From assembly GCA_003614735.1 (NCBI GenBank), contig KZ992459.1, positions 1 to 53,324 on the forward strand: a DNA stretch of 53,324 bases. The letters run 5' to 3'. The notes beneath the pieces are model-generated. The model worked only from the letters and a program-made list of their open reading frames with translations. It had not been told where the DNA came from and searched no databases. Origin of the DNA: Thamnocephalis sphaerospora. Lineage: Eukaryota; Zoopagomycota; Zoopagomycetes; Zoopagales; Sigmoideomycetaceae. Numbering within the stretch: the stretch's first letter is position 1; every line of letters begins with the position of its first letter. Both the position numbers and the translations under genes were made by a program. Positions 31,522 to 41,555 of the stretch are shown here, piece after piece.

Positions 31522-33525
31522 ATGGCGCGGCTTTTAGTATGGTCCTACGCGGTAGCAGTATTGCTGCTTCCCGCCGCTAGCCTGCAGGCCCGCAGTCAAC
31601 ATGTCACGGATTTATCTACTCCGAATACGGAAAAACTTATCCTTCGTCAATGGACACCAAGTGCTGTGGACACCCCGCTGTGCGCGGCAGCCACGCAGCA
31701 AGCTAACCAGGGCAGTACCTCACGAGTGCTTCGTGAAGAACCATGCGCATTGACGGATTCAAAGCAGCATTTCAACTTGTGGAAGGCATCGGAAAACGGC
31801 AGTCTTTACACGCTTCGCTTCTTTGACGGCAAGCAGTGTCTAGGAAGCGACACCGGCGTTTCCTCTCTGGACGCTCCGCCGCAGATACTAGCTGCTGGAC
31901 AGGCCGGTGCTTTGCCACAATCATCCCACGTTCAGTCAAACACTGCCGCACGAATGCACGCGCGACGGAATGTGCACGCCAATGAAAGGCCGGTGTATGC
32001 TGGCCAGACTAGCAGGCGGACACGCCGTGGGCCAGGGCGGGGCGGTGTACACAAAGTACGCCTTGCAGCACGCCAGCCGTCACCCAAGTCATCAACTCCA
32101 GCCATCGGTCTTCGAACCGCGGGTGTAATCAATGGCGCCACAACTGGTCTAGCGCCAATAACGGCAAAGGAGATTTTGGACAAGAGCAATATAAAAAAGC
32201 CATCAGTGGTGCAGCCAAGCGCCAATCTAACAATGCAGGCACCTGTACTGGCGATGCCGGCAATCTCGCAGCCAAAACCCGCAGTCAGAAGTAAATCTGC
32301 GCCGATATCGCTTATTTCCGCCAAAACAGCTGGTATGGCCCTGTCAGAATGCACCAGCAGCAGCGCACAACTATTCGTGGTACGGAAGATGACACGCCCT
32401 GGTACAGACGACGCCATCTATCAACTGCAGTCGTTTGCAACCAAGATGTGCTTATCCGGCAGCGGTTTCAATGCATCCGCCATCACGCTGTCGCCGTGTC
32501 GTGACAACGATGATTTGCAGCTGTGGCTTTTCAGAGATGCAAAGCAAGCGGCCGCTGATACTTACGATCAGATGACCATCTACGAGTATGCCACAGCCGC
32601 GCAAATACCCAATATTGAGAAACGGCTTGGCATGGCTCGCGATACGCCAGTAGGCGAGCTGACACTCGAGGAAGCCAGGACGCTGCGCAGTATACACCCA
32701 GCAGCTTTGGATGTGATGGAAATGGTATTCCGCCTGTGCGATTTTGCTCGCACCTACGTGGACAATGTATGGAAAAGCCATCAGTCAGGTGCAGTTCTGG
32801 TTCCCAACTTGATCAAGTTGTTTTTGACTCCGGACGAGTACCCGCCTGCATGGAAGGGAACCTGGGGAGTGGCGAGCGCAATCCTTTTGGCGCTCCCTCT
32901 GCCAGAGCCATTCGGTATACTGCTCAAGGCCGGTGTTAGGTTGTCAGATTCGCTCATTAAAGATGCCGAGGAGCGCAGCAGGCCGAGTGGGCCCACGCCA
33001 GCAGACGAACTGGCCTGGGGCCGGTTTGCACTGGAGCAGTCTGATGTCGCCGCCGACGCACTGTACGCTGGCTTTACCGAAGTGTTCAAGCAGTCACGCA
33101 TTGGCCAGCTGCGTGTGCTCCTAAAGGATTTTGACGCCGGCAAGTACAAGCTAAATGCTACGGAATTCTACCGCCGCTATCAAACCGTCTTCCTACAGCA
33201 GCTACTTGTGACAGGCAACGACACCTTTTGGGTCACTGTATGTGCTGCAAATAACGAGAAGCTATGCAAGGGCAAGTGGAAAGGCAAGCAAGGCACACGC
33301 CTTGGTCCAACCTATGATACTTGGTACGCAAGCAACATTCCAAAAGCGGGATCCGCTTATCTCCGCGATGTGCTGGGCGAAGAGGACAACTTTTACAAGG
33401 GCACTAATGGCTGGAAACTTGTGAGATATCTTTACACCTGTCCGGGCAAAAAGTGTAAAGCGCGTCTTATTCTGCGTGGCGGCGCAGATGGCAAGGCTTT
33501 TGAGCGAATTACCGCTAGCGATTAA
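31522..33525 (+). CDS. secreted protein with two ricin-type beta-trefoil-like domains and a helical C-terminal part, 667 aa, intronless
   Basis: One open frame of 2 kb. The ATG at 31522 is preferred over the frame's upstream opening because it starts a signal peptide (MARLLVWSYAVAVLLLPAA). About residues 30-120 look like a beta-trefoil lectin (Cys-rich, HFNLWKA). A Ser/Pro/Lys linker follows. About residues 270-355 form a better second one (KMCLSGSG, ITLSPCRDNDDLQLWLF, with the QxW hallmark). The rest (about 360-667) is helical, with a hydrophobic stretch near 446-475 (VASAILLALPLPEPFGILL) and a Lys/Cys-rich end. Lectin plus helical, possibly membrane-active part recalls secreted lectins and toxins of fungi and bacteria, but I recognise no toxin family and claim no activity. 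Intronless, unlike neighbouring housekeeping genes. Secretion: fairly sure. Lectin fold: moderate. Confidence 0.75.
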   Translation: MARLLVWSYAVAVLLLPAASLQARSQHVTDLSTPNTEKLILRQWTPSAVDTPLCAAATQQANQGSTSRVLREEPCALTDSKQHFNLWKASENGSLYTLRFFDGKQCLGSDTGVSSLDAPPQILAAGQAGALPQSSHVQSNTAARMHARRNVHANERPVYAGQTSRRTRRGPGRGGVHKVRLAARQPSPKSSTPAIGLRTAGVINGATTGLAPITAKEILDKSNIKKPSVVQPSANLTMQAPVLAMPAISQPKPAVRSKSAPISLISAKTAGMALSECTSSSAQLFVVRKMTRPGTDDAIYQLQSFATKMCLSGSGFNASAITLSPCRDNDDLQLWLFRDAKQAAADTYDQMTIYEYATAAQIPNIEKRLGMARDTPVGELTLEEARTLRSIHPAALDVMEMVFRLCDFARTYVDNVWKSHQSGAVLVPNLIKLFLTPDEYPPAWKGTWGVASAILLALPLPEPFGILLKAGVRLSDSLIKDAEERSRPSGPTPADELAWGRFALEQSDVAADALYAGFTEVFKQSRIGQLRVLLKDFDAGKYKLNATEFYRRYQTVFLQQLLVTGNDTFWVTVCAANNEKLCKGKWKGKQGTRLGPTYDTWYASNIPKAGSAYLRDVLGEEDNFYKGTNGWKLVRYLYTCPGKKCKARLILRGGADGKAFERITASD

Positions 33526-34960
33526 AGTATTCTGTCATCACATATGACGTAGCAGCCACGTGCAAGAACGCTATGCAGCCCAATATGGCTAGCAGCAAAA
33601 GTGTAAAGTCAAGTTGAACATATCATTTGCTTTGAGCTATGAATTTTTATCGAACAATGCAGCACATATGCATGTACAGCATCGCATCGGCGTGCTCGCA
33701 GCAATGCACAAATACCCGTACTGTAAAGTGAATCGAAACTAGTGCAGCAAAAGGCCATAGACAAGGGTAGCCGGTGGGCAGGGCAGCTGAGCAAAGGCGG
33801 CTGGCAGAAATGAGTAGTGCAAAAGTGCATATCTGTGGATTTGTGACGGACACGAGCCTACGCCACGCACGCTTGGGTGCAAAAGTCTCTATCCGCATAA
33901 AATGGGTTCATGCTACCGCTAGAATGGGTACAGCATCGGTAGCAGTGTTGCACTGGCGGCTCTGTGCATGGCAAAAGAAAGTAGGTACCATGCACATGCT
34001 AGCTGGAATTTTGCAGTCGGAATGCATACAGTGGTCACTCCGCAGTATAAGGACTGTGGAAGCGCGGAATGGATAAACAGCAAGGCAGATGCGATAGCGC
34101 CATTGACCGCAAGGCCTGTGGTCTGCATGCCATGCTAGCCTACTGGCGTGAAAATCAGAACTGGAGTGGTGACGCATGGATACTGGGGTGCAATCCAGCA
34201 ATCACTCTGTGCGCAGCCTGGAAACATGCAAGCGCTATGGTACGCTATGGATTTCGCATGTACACATGGCTGAGGTTAGATATGCGCTGGTAATGTGGAA
34301 ATGAATGCCGGTAAAGTGGTTTGAAGGCGAGGTCGAGCGATAGAGACACCCAGCATACAGTTAATGTAGCAGCGAGCAAATGGCAGCTCAGCTACTGGTC
34401 TTACTGCTACGGATATATAGCAAATGTGTGCGCGTTTTAAGGTTACGCGGTAATTACGGCTAGTGGCGCGCACGAATGAGGTGCGAGGGAAATGACGGAA
34501 AGTAGATGCGGAATCAAGCGAACTGAATGACGCGGGGACCAGCCCGAGATGCGCCAAAATATGGGAATAAATGTGAGCAAAATGATAAGCAGGCGGTCAA
34601 GAAGCGCTGCTGAAAACGATGGGTGGGCCGGAAGTATTGCCCAAAGGAGTGCACTCCTTGAAGGTGGCTACACGTTACGTGCGGCTATTATGCACCCGAG
34701 TTGGAGCGATGGCGGTACAGCAAGAGATGGGCCGATCGCACGCAACACGAATGGCAGGGGCGAAAGTAGATGGTGTATGGTATGCGAGAGACGGACATGA
34801 CTCCCCTCTCTCTCCCCGGTCGCCTGCGTATCTTATCTTGCATCTATGGAGACTCGGGTGTGCGCTGGAACATACCGGCCTGTGGAACATGCTGCACGGT
34901 GTTTGGGATGGCACAACGCGCCTGCTGCGACTGAGAAAGCTGATTGTGCATGGGGAGACG
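33526..34960. other. 1.4 kb between lectin-type and bZIP genes, nothing recognised
   Basis: Short frames only, on both strands, without motifs. No repeats. The right end may include a spliced 3' exon of the bZIP gene (see that entry). Confidence 0.5.
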
Positions 34961-36106
34961 TTAGACATTAATGCCATTCCATAGCGGAGTGTTACCGCCT
35001 ACCTTGGTCTCAAGTTCACGCACGCGTGCTGCCTGCCGCTCGGCCTCTACACGCCAGTGCTCCATCTCCAGCTGCACGTTACCAACGTCTGAGCGAGCCA
35101 GCAGCGACTCTAGGTGCATGACCCGCTGCTCCAGTTGCTCGCAGCGGTAGCGCATCTCGCGCTCACGCTGCTTGCGCCGATCCCGGAAGCGTGCAGAGGC
35201 ACGTGCATTGCGACGGCGCTTCTCCACCAGCTGCGGGTCACCGCCATCATCCACCAGAGAGTCATCCATACCGGCGCTCACGGACGTGCCATAAAGACCG
35301 CCCAGATAGGGAGCGCTCGGATGATAGGGCGAGGACCGACGCATAGGCGTGGAGGTACCGCTGCTGCTGCGTGCAGACGAGTGCCTGCCCATGCCGTCGG
35401 TATCGGACCCAGTATACGAGCCGAACAGGTTAGGGCTGCTGACGACTGGTGCTGTATGGTAGCTTTCAGCGACCGACAAATTCGAAGCATCCGTGGCTAT
35501 CGGGTGTGTCGCATAGGTGTCCGCAAGAGGGACTAGCTGCAGTGCGCCGGCTGACATGCATGTCGAGGTTATCGGCGTTGCGCAGACACCCGCAGATGCA
35601 GCTGCACGCGGCGCACTGGCCATGTAGAAGGATGGCGATGCAGATGGCGACGATGCGGGCGCGGACAATGGCGGCGGCGGCGGCGGCGCTGACGTATAGA
35701 GCGGCGGGGTGCGTCTCGTGAACGATGGCGTTGCAGTAGCAGCATAGGCACCGGCTGACGCATTGGCGGCCAGGCAAATGGCCGAAACCGACGGCGCAGG
35801 TGCCGGCACGTTAACATTTGGCTCCAGCGGCGCTGGCGGCATCGTACATGGGGGCGCGTGATATGGGCCGCTCTCCATGCGGCCGCTAGCCTTCGCACTT
35901 GTCATGTAGCTGGGCACGGTGTCAGTGGCGTGCGAGTTGAGCTGCATATGCCGTCTACAGTCAGCGGCAGCAACCGATGGCAAGGCAACCGGCTGATCAT
36001 CCCTCCACAGGTCCCCGCGCACGCGAGGTGCAGCGGGAACGCCGGGAAGAACGACAGTCAATGGCGGCAGCCGCGCATAGTGTGGGTTTGGTTTAGGCGA
36101 TTGCAT
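34961..36106 (-). CDS. bZIP transcription factor, 381 aa
   Basis: DNA-binding regulator with a C-terminal bZIP. The basic region at about residues 295-315 reads KRRRNARASARFRDRRKQRE, with the N..AS.RFR.RRKQRE pattern typical of fungal Cys3/Met4-type and related factors. A heptad zipper follows to about residue 368 (QLEQRVMHLESLLA ... VRELETK). The N-terminal 290 residues are Pro/Ala/Ser-rich, with a run of seven Pro, and probably hold the activation region. The last 13 codons before the stop may be read-through of an intron: the sequence after ELETK begins GTAGGC. Splicing to an acceptor near 34938 would add a different tail of about 28 residues (starting SQQARCAIP). The targets are unknown; sulfur metabolism is only a family-level guess. 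Confidence 0.8.
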   Translation of the reverse strand: MQSPKPNPHYARLPPLTVVLPGVPAAPRVRGDLWRDDQPVALPSVAAADCRRHMQLNSHATDTVPSYMTSAKASGRMESGPYHAPPCTMPPAPLEPNVNVPAPAPSVSAICLAANASAGAYAATATPSFTRRTPPLYTSAPPPPPPLSAPASSPSASPSFYMASAPRAAASAGVCATPITSTCMSAGALQLVPLADTYATHPIATDASNLSVAESYHTAPVVSSPNLFGSYTGSDTDGMGRHSSARSSSGTSTPMRRSSPYHPSAPYLGGLYGTSVSAGMDDSLVDDGGDPQLVEKRRRNARASARFRDRRKQREREMRYRCEQLEQRVMHLESLLARSDVGNVQLEMEHWRVEAERQAARVRELETKVGGNTPLWNGINV

Positions 36107-39100
36107 GGCTCAGAATCGGCGGCGGCGGTACTATGGTAGCAGTCACGGCGTACTGGTGCACGCAAGTAGCAGCTCCAAGCTGAGCGTATGGGGATGGGCG
36201 GATGTGCAGCCGCGTTTGTACGCCTGCAGCCAGCACGCTAAGCAGCAAAGGGCGGTTGGCCTGGACTGAAATAGCCGGCGGCAGTAGTAGCCGGCCAAGT
36301 GCCAACTCACAGTCTCTTTGTCTGCAGCAACAAGGAAAGCAGTCGGCCAAACCTAACAGCAAAGAGCACAACAGTAGGTTGACAAATGCTCCAACCTGCC
36401 AAAAGCTGGCCTAGGAAGCGAGAAAGGGAAAAGAAGAAAGTGCAGTAATGGTGGCGAGCCGTGGTTCTCAGGAAGAAAGATACGCGAACAAGGATGAGCG
36501 GCGGTCAGCAAAGAATAGCACAGGTGGAGCGGCGTATAGAAGCGTAAAGCTCGGAAAGAGCAAAGAGATACGCAAATGCCGCGTAGGTACGGGCGCAGGG
36601 TACTGAAGGCGCAAGGTGCGCCAAAAGAACAAGAGGGCGGGGAGAAAGAGGGAAAGGGACAACGAAATAGTGTTGAAGGTGAGCAGGATGCGAACAAAGT
36701 CCAGAAGTGCCCGCTGCTGGCAAACAGCAGGTACAAGGTAGGTCGGGTCGAGCTACGCTATACCTGACGCGGTAGCGACAAGCAGTGGAGCTGTTTGCGA
36801 TGATAGTGGTGGTGTGACGATATTGATGACTGGAGATGGCGAATTCGAAATGTCCGCAGTTCTTGAGATGTGCCCTTTTACGCGTATCGCGAACTCGCGA
36901 CGACTTGTATCACGACTTGTTACGTAGGCGCTCACCGAAACAAGGCCACGGCGTAGCCATCAGCCAGCCAGAGGTTTGGCCCGAGCCTTCTCCGCCTTGT
37001 TAGACAGGCGCACATGGCCCTGGTCGCACTGGATGTCCTTGACTGAATCGGCCGCATGGCCCATGCTATTCGTCGGCGATGCTGGCGGGTGGGTTCGCCA
37101 TCTGGCACCGTCATGCGTGCGAATGAGCTGATTGCGAGACACGCCCTACCCGCCTGGCGGCGCCTCCATGCGCACCACCGTCAGCGCGACAGGACAGCAC
37201 GTGTTGCAGCAGCTAGAGCTCATTTACATTTGCACACATGCACGCAGCGTAGCATGCTCAAGGTGCTACTGGGCTTGAGCCGGCCACAGACTTCCGAGGA
37301 AAATGGAACGGTATGCTCGCTGCCAGTATCGCTGGTAGCATGCTTGCGAATGGCGTCAGTGCTGCTCAAACCGACTGACTGCATACATGTGCATACACGT
37401 GGTGACAGGGTTGTACGTGCATCGTCGTTGAAACCCACCGGCAATTTACGCAGTGACCATACTAAATATCCGTGCTGGCACAAAGCAAAGGCGCACCAAC
37501 CATCATGACAATTAAAGTGAACATGCGATGCCCACTCTGTGCTACCAACCTTAACGCAGTGCTCGATACCGACACTCGTCATCAGGCCAACGGGCACCTG
37601 ACGGCAGCGCTTCCATACAAGGTGGACATCCTCGACACGGTGTGCGATGCGTAAAAAGCCACCGGCTTTGCTGAGCAACCATCGCGTCGGGTGCACGTAC
37701 GCCGTGCAGATGATACTCTGACAAGGCAGGCTACAGCCCAGCAGCCTTGCATGAGACAGTTCGATCGGCCATCGAGCAAATCCGCAGCTGACAAATAGCT
37801 TCAAGGAGCCTAGAACGCCTCTGGGTGCTCGCGATGCAGCGTTAGACAAGGAAAAGGTGCGTGATGCAAATGCGTCATTCGCATAAACGGCCGTTACACG
37901 GTCTTGCGCACGTCTGTGCGTGCTTGCACGCGGTGGAGCGCCCAGTCGTGTGCAGCATCATGCTTGTCATTGGCGATGCAGCAGCCTCGTCCGACTCGGC
38001 GCACCTCCACAGCGGAGACTAATGAGCAGTCATTGTACGCGTGCATCGTAAATATTCGCATGGTCCAGGCTATAGTCGCATTCTCATTTGCATATACTTG
38101 TCACGCTGTTTGCTGCGCGGCCAATGTGCGTCGTCGCCATGAAAATGCATCTGCTGCCTCCAACCACGGTCGTGGACCAGGTGCCAAACAGCACTGTCTA
38201 CCTGTATGAAGCCGCACACTGCATAAACGCGACCATAACGACGACAGCAGACAGGATAGCAGCAAGCGCCTATGATGCCGATGTTCCACCTGATCTGTGT
38301 CATATTGGCCATCACGCCGACGATGCCCTTAGCTAAGTGCGAATCATGAGACAAGAGCGCCATGCCTACTACAATCTCGTTCACAGGCCTCAGCCAGCCT
38401 TCGTTCGGTCTTTTGTCCGCGATGTATGGCACACACTATTGGCAGCGTGAAAGCTATGCAACAATGGCGCGACTACATGTGGAAAAAAATCATGCGATTC
38501 TTGGGGTGTACAAATGCCAACCACAGCATGCTAGATCATGTGTATGTGTGTGGCGCGCATCTCCAAAGCCTCGAGCCCGTCGTAAGATGACCCGATGCAA
38601 CGCATGGCCGCCTACGAGGCTGGGCGAAGGCGATGAAGAGCAAGTAAACAGACCGCCAGCAAGGCCGGTGTAGCCGGGAGCGGAGCTTGGATAGGTGGTG
38701 CGCACTGTCCAAAGGCCTCGGCCATCTTGCTCAATGCGGGCAAGCACGCAGCGGGCCCGTGCGCGTCATGCGAAGGATGAGCGTAGCAATATTGCGAAGC
38801 AACAGTGCATGGGCCACATATGACTTGCGTTACACCACAGTCATCACGCGACTACCTTTACGACCGCTAGCCGGTCGCCACTCTACCCCGCCTCCTTGTA
38901 AAGGGACCGCGACCTTGAATTATCTGGCGCTATAGCGTGACAATTGCGCAAAAGCACCATGCCTTCCGGCAGCAAAAAGACGTCCAAGCAATAAAATGTA
39001 TCAACACCAACAACCAAGGATCGAGGCACCACTGCCAACACCAGCGCTTGACGCGCCGCGTGTCAGCGATGCCGGCCAAGGCCGCACGCAGTTTCCCAAG

Positions 39101-39366
39101 CATATTCCCGTGCTCGCCACGGCCGCTACATTTAAAAACCTGCCAGCACGAAGCAAATGATAGCGAGGCATCGCAGAGGCAACATGGCAGAAGGGATAAC
39201 AAAAGTGCACCGCAGTCCACTGCAACCGGTAGAGAAAAAGCAATTGAATACACGACCTGTAGACGTCCTTAGAAAACACCAATACGCTGCCCATACATGC
39301 AAGCATGTCGTATCGCCGCCAACGAAACAACGCGTATGCAAACGAAACGGCGGCTAAGCATTCGGT
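36107..39366. other. 3.3 kb gene-poor region; bZIP promoter at its left end
   Basis: 36.1-36.8 kb is purine-rich on this strand (C/T-rich on the bZIP coding strand) and is probably the bZIP promoter and leader. 36.9-38.4 kb holds several short frames with coding-like text, notably plus strand 37505-37654 (VNMRCPLCATNL) and 38088-38336 (two N-glycosylation sequons), and minus strand near 37142-36960. I could not splice these into a protein. 38.4-39.37 kb: nothing beyond the 3' flank of the TLC gene. Confidence 0.4.
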
Positions 39367-40598
39367 CTACGGCCTGCCAGCATTCACCTTGCGCAGACCG
39401 GCCGCATTTTTGCCCAAAGCAGCGTTCTTGATGCTCTGCTTTGCCAGCTGCTCCTTGCGAGCGGCCATGTCGGTATCCTTGCTCGTGTCAACCTCGGGCT
39501 TCTGGAAGCGGCGCAGCACCGTGCTGACCATGGCGCGGAACCAGTACATGTTCAGTAGGTTCATCGCCACGTTGCAGACGGCGTAGACAGCAATAACAAT
39601 AGCGGGCACGCGGTCACTCGCGCGATACAGTTCACCTAAAACAGCGACACGCAAAGGTTAGCTTGGCCCACTCTGTAATACTACAGCTGACATCCACCCG
39701 CTGCTACGCACTCATGAACTCGAACGACGTCCAGACGCCAAAAGCGATACGGGCAAGGAAGAAGGCACCGATGAGAAATGCGCCGTTAATGGCCTGCCAA
39801 ATGCTACCCGTCATGCCGACCTTGTCCTGAGGAATATGCAATCGACACGTGAGCGCAAAGGAACGCGTGGCACAAATATACGCAACCACCTACCATGAAC
39901 CAGTGCACGTTCAGGAATGGCGTGCTCAGCTCAAACATTAGGTAGACCGCGCCAAAGTACATAACGAACGGCCGCTGCATCGATGTCGCACAGCGTCAGT
40001 AAGACGCAGTCGGCTCTGATAGATGATGACGCATTGACAACGTCCAACTTACAAAGCAAAAGATAAACACGCTAAAGCAGACAACGCCATGGATAAGGAA
40101 GCTGACACCAAAGTGGCGAACATAGCGCAGGCTGGTGAGGCCGTCCCACAAAAAGTATCTGTCGACAGAGCATCGTCCGTGGTGGCGTTTGTAAGTCTGG
40201 CGTAATCAAACGCCGTTGCCGAATCCACTCGCCACTGCTTACCCGCACGTGAAAGCGTAAACGTTGCCTGCATACGGATCGTAGCCAAACACCTTGTCTG
40301 CCTTGAGCACAGGCAGTCCAAGCACTTGCCAGGCCAAGTAGAGCACCGTCAGGCAGTGGACCATGGACGCTACGTGAATGTCCCAGTTGATCTTGCGAAT
40401 CTTTGCCAGCTGCGGATAGGTGCGTGGCGCCACCAGCGGGCTCAGTTTGGATGAGGCAAACATGACCACATGCCAAAAGGCAAACGAAGCCAAGAGAAGG
40501 TGCCAGTGGTGCTTCAGCGCCAACAGGCCCGCCTTCTCAAAGTACGGCTCTAGCAACGGCGTAAACGTCTCGTGCACGGCGGCAAGCATCGCGGACAT
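39367..40598 (-). CDS. TLC-domain membrane protein (TMEM56/TLCD4-like)
   Basis: Polytopic membrane protein of the TRAM-LAG1-CLN8 superfamily, on the TMEM56 side rather than ceramide synthase. Exons 5' to 3': 40598-40243, 40158-40053, 39974-39894, 39826-39712, 39635-39367 (308 aa). Landmarks: an N-terminal helix, then KINWDIHVASMVHCLTVLYLAW, GYFLWDGLTSLRYV rebuilt across intron 1, FLIHGVVCFSVF, ELSTPFLNVHWFM, IWQAINGAFLIGAFFLAR, and the last helix before WFRAMVSTVLRRFQKPE. About seven membrane segments. The tail is Lys/Ala-rich, with no strict ER-retrieval motif. Ceramide synthase Lag motif residues are not complete, so a role in phospholipid or sterol handling is more likely. Biochemical function unknown. 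Confidence 0.88.
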
Positions 40599-41555
40599 TT
40601 TCTTGCGTAAACGAGCGCGTGCGCAGATACAGGTAGATGTCGGTGGAACAAACAAGGGACGGATCGCAAGCAGATGGCCAGCGTCGCCGTCTTGGTCGTG
40701 TGGTGAAGGAAAAGGGGCGGACAGGTGGGGTGGCGATGGAAGCAGCCGGGGTGGGGTGTTTAAAGCGTCGCTAGCATGCAGCGTGATAGGTAAGGAGACG
40801 GCGAGTAAGCTCCGTGCGCCGACAAACGGCGGGAACGGCATTGCCGATGTTTCCCCAAAATTCAGGCGTCGGCCTGCTGCGCATGTCGGAAATACGCTAC
40901 CGCATGGGAATACGCAAGTGCCAGCGTAGGTCTACTAGTGAACATAAAGTAGTGCTGGTGCAGATACAAAAGTGGATGGGCTCAGAATTCATGCAGCGTC
41001 ACGGCGCGCATACTTTGTCGTGCACGACGGCGGCCTGTATATGGGCACCGTACAGGATTGCAGAGTCGTGACGCGAGAGCGCTTTACGACGCGAGAGCGC
41101 TTTACGACGCCAGACCATCAGATATGGCTACGGGCCAATGGCTGATTTTACCGAGGTCGCCTGGGTGCCATCTGATAACTGCCTTCTCGGGGAATGCGCT
41201 GTGCAACGCGATCTCAACGCCACTCCATGTTGCCCGACCGTTTACCGAGGCTGCTCTACTTGGCACAGCCACCACGCGACAGCGTCGACCAACGCGTGGT
41301 CCGCAGCTGCTGTGTGCACCGGCAAACGTGGCCGATCGACGTCTTGCTGCTATGGTGAGCGGCGGCATCACCGTCCGCTCGGTGATGCCGACGTGAGGGC
41401 AGATGTGGCCGCTCTACACACACACACTCACCCAGGGTTTTGACACCTCACTCTTCTTTTCGCTGCCCTCCCACGCACGCAATCACAGCTGGTCATCATC
41501 GTGTCGTTCCCCTAACCGGCCCGTAGCCACCGCCCCTTGCGCTCAAGCTAGCACC
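40599..41555. promoter_or_regulatory. 957-nt divergent upstream region of TLC gene and heme oxygenase
   Basis: Holds the promoters of two divergent genes. It contains a perfect 18-nt direct repeat (41071-41106) and a C/T-rich leader next to the heme oxygenase start (41420-41550). Short open frames here show no motifs. Confidence 0.45.
41071..41106. repeat. two perfect tandem copies of an 18-nt unit
   Basis: ACGCGAGAGCGCTTTACG occurs twice head-to-tail, and the first bases of a third copy follow. Each unit contains GAGAGCGCTT, partly palindromic around AGCGCT. It might be a tandem regulator site; that is only a guess. Confidence 0.6.
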
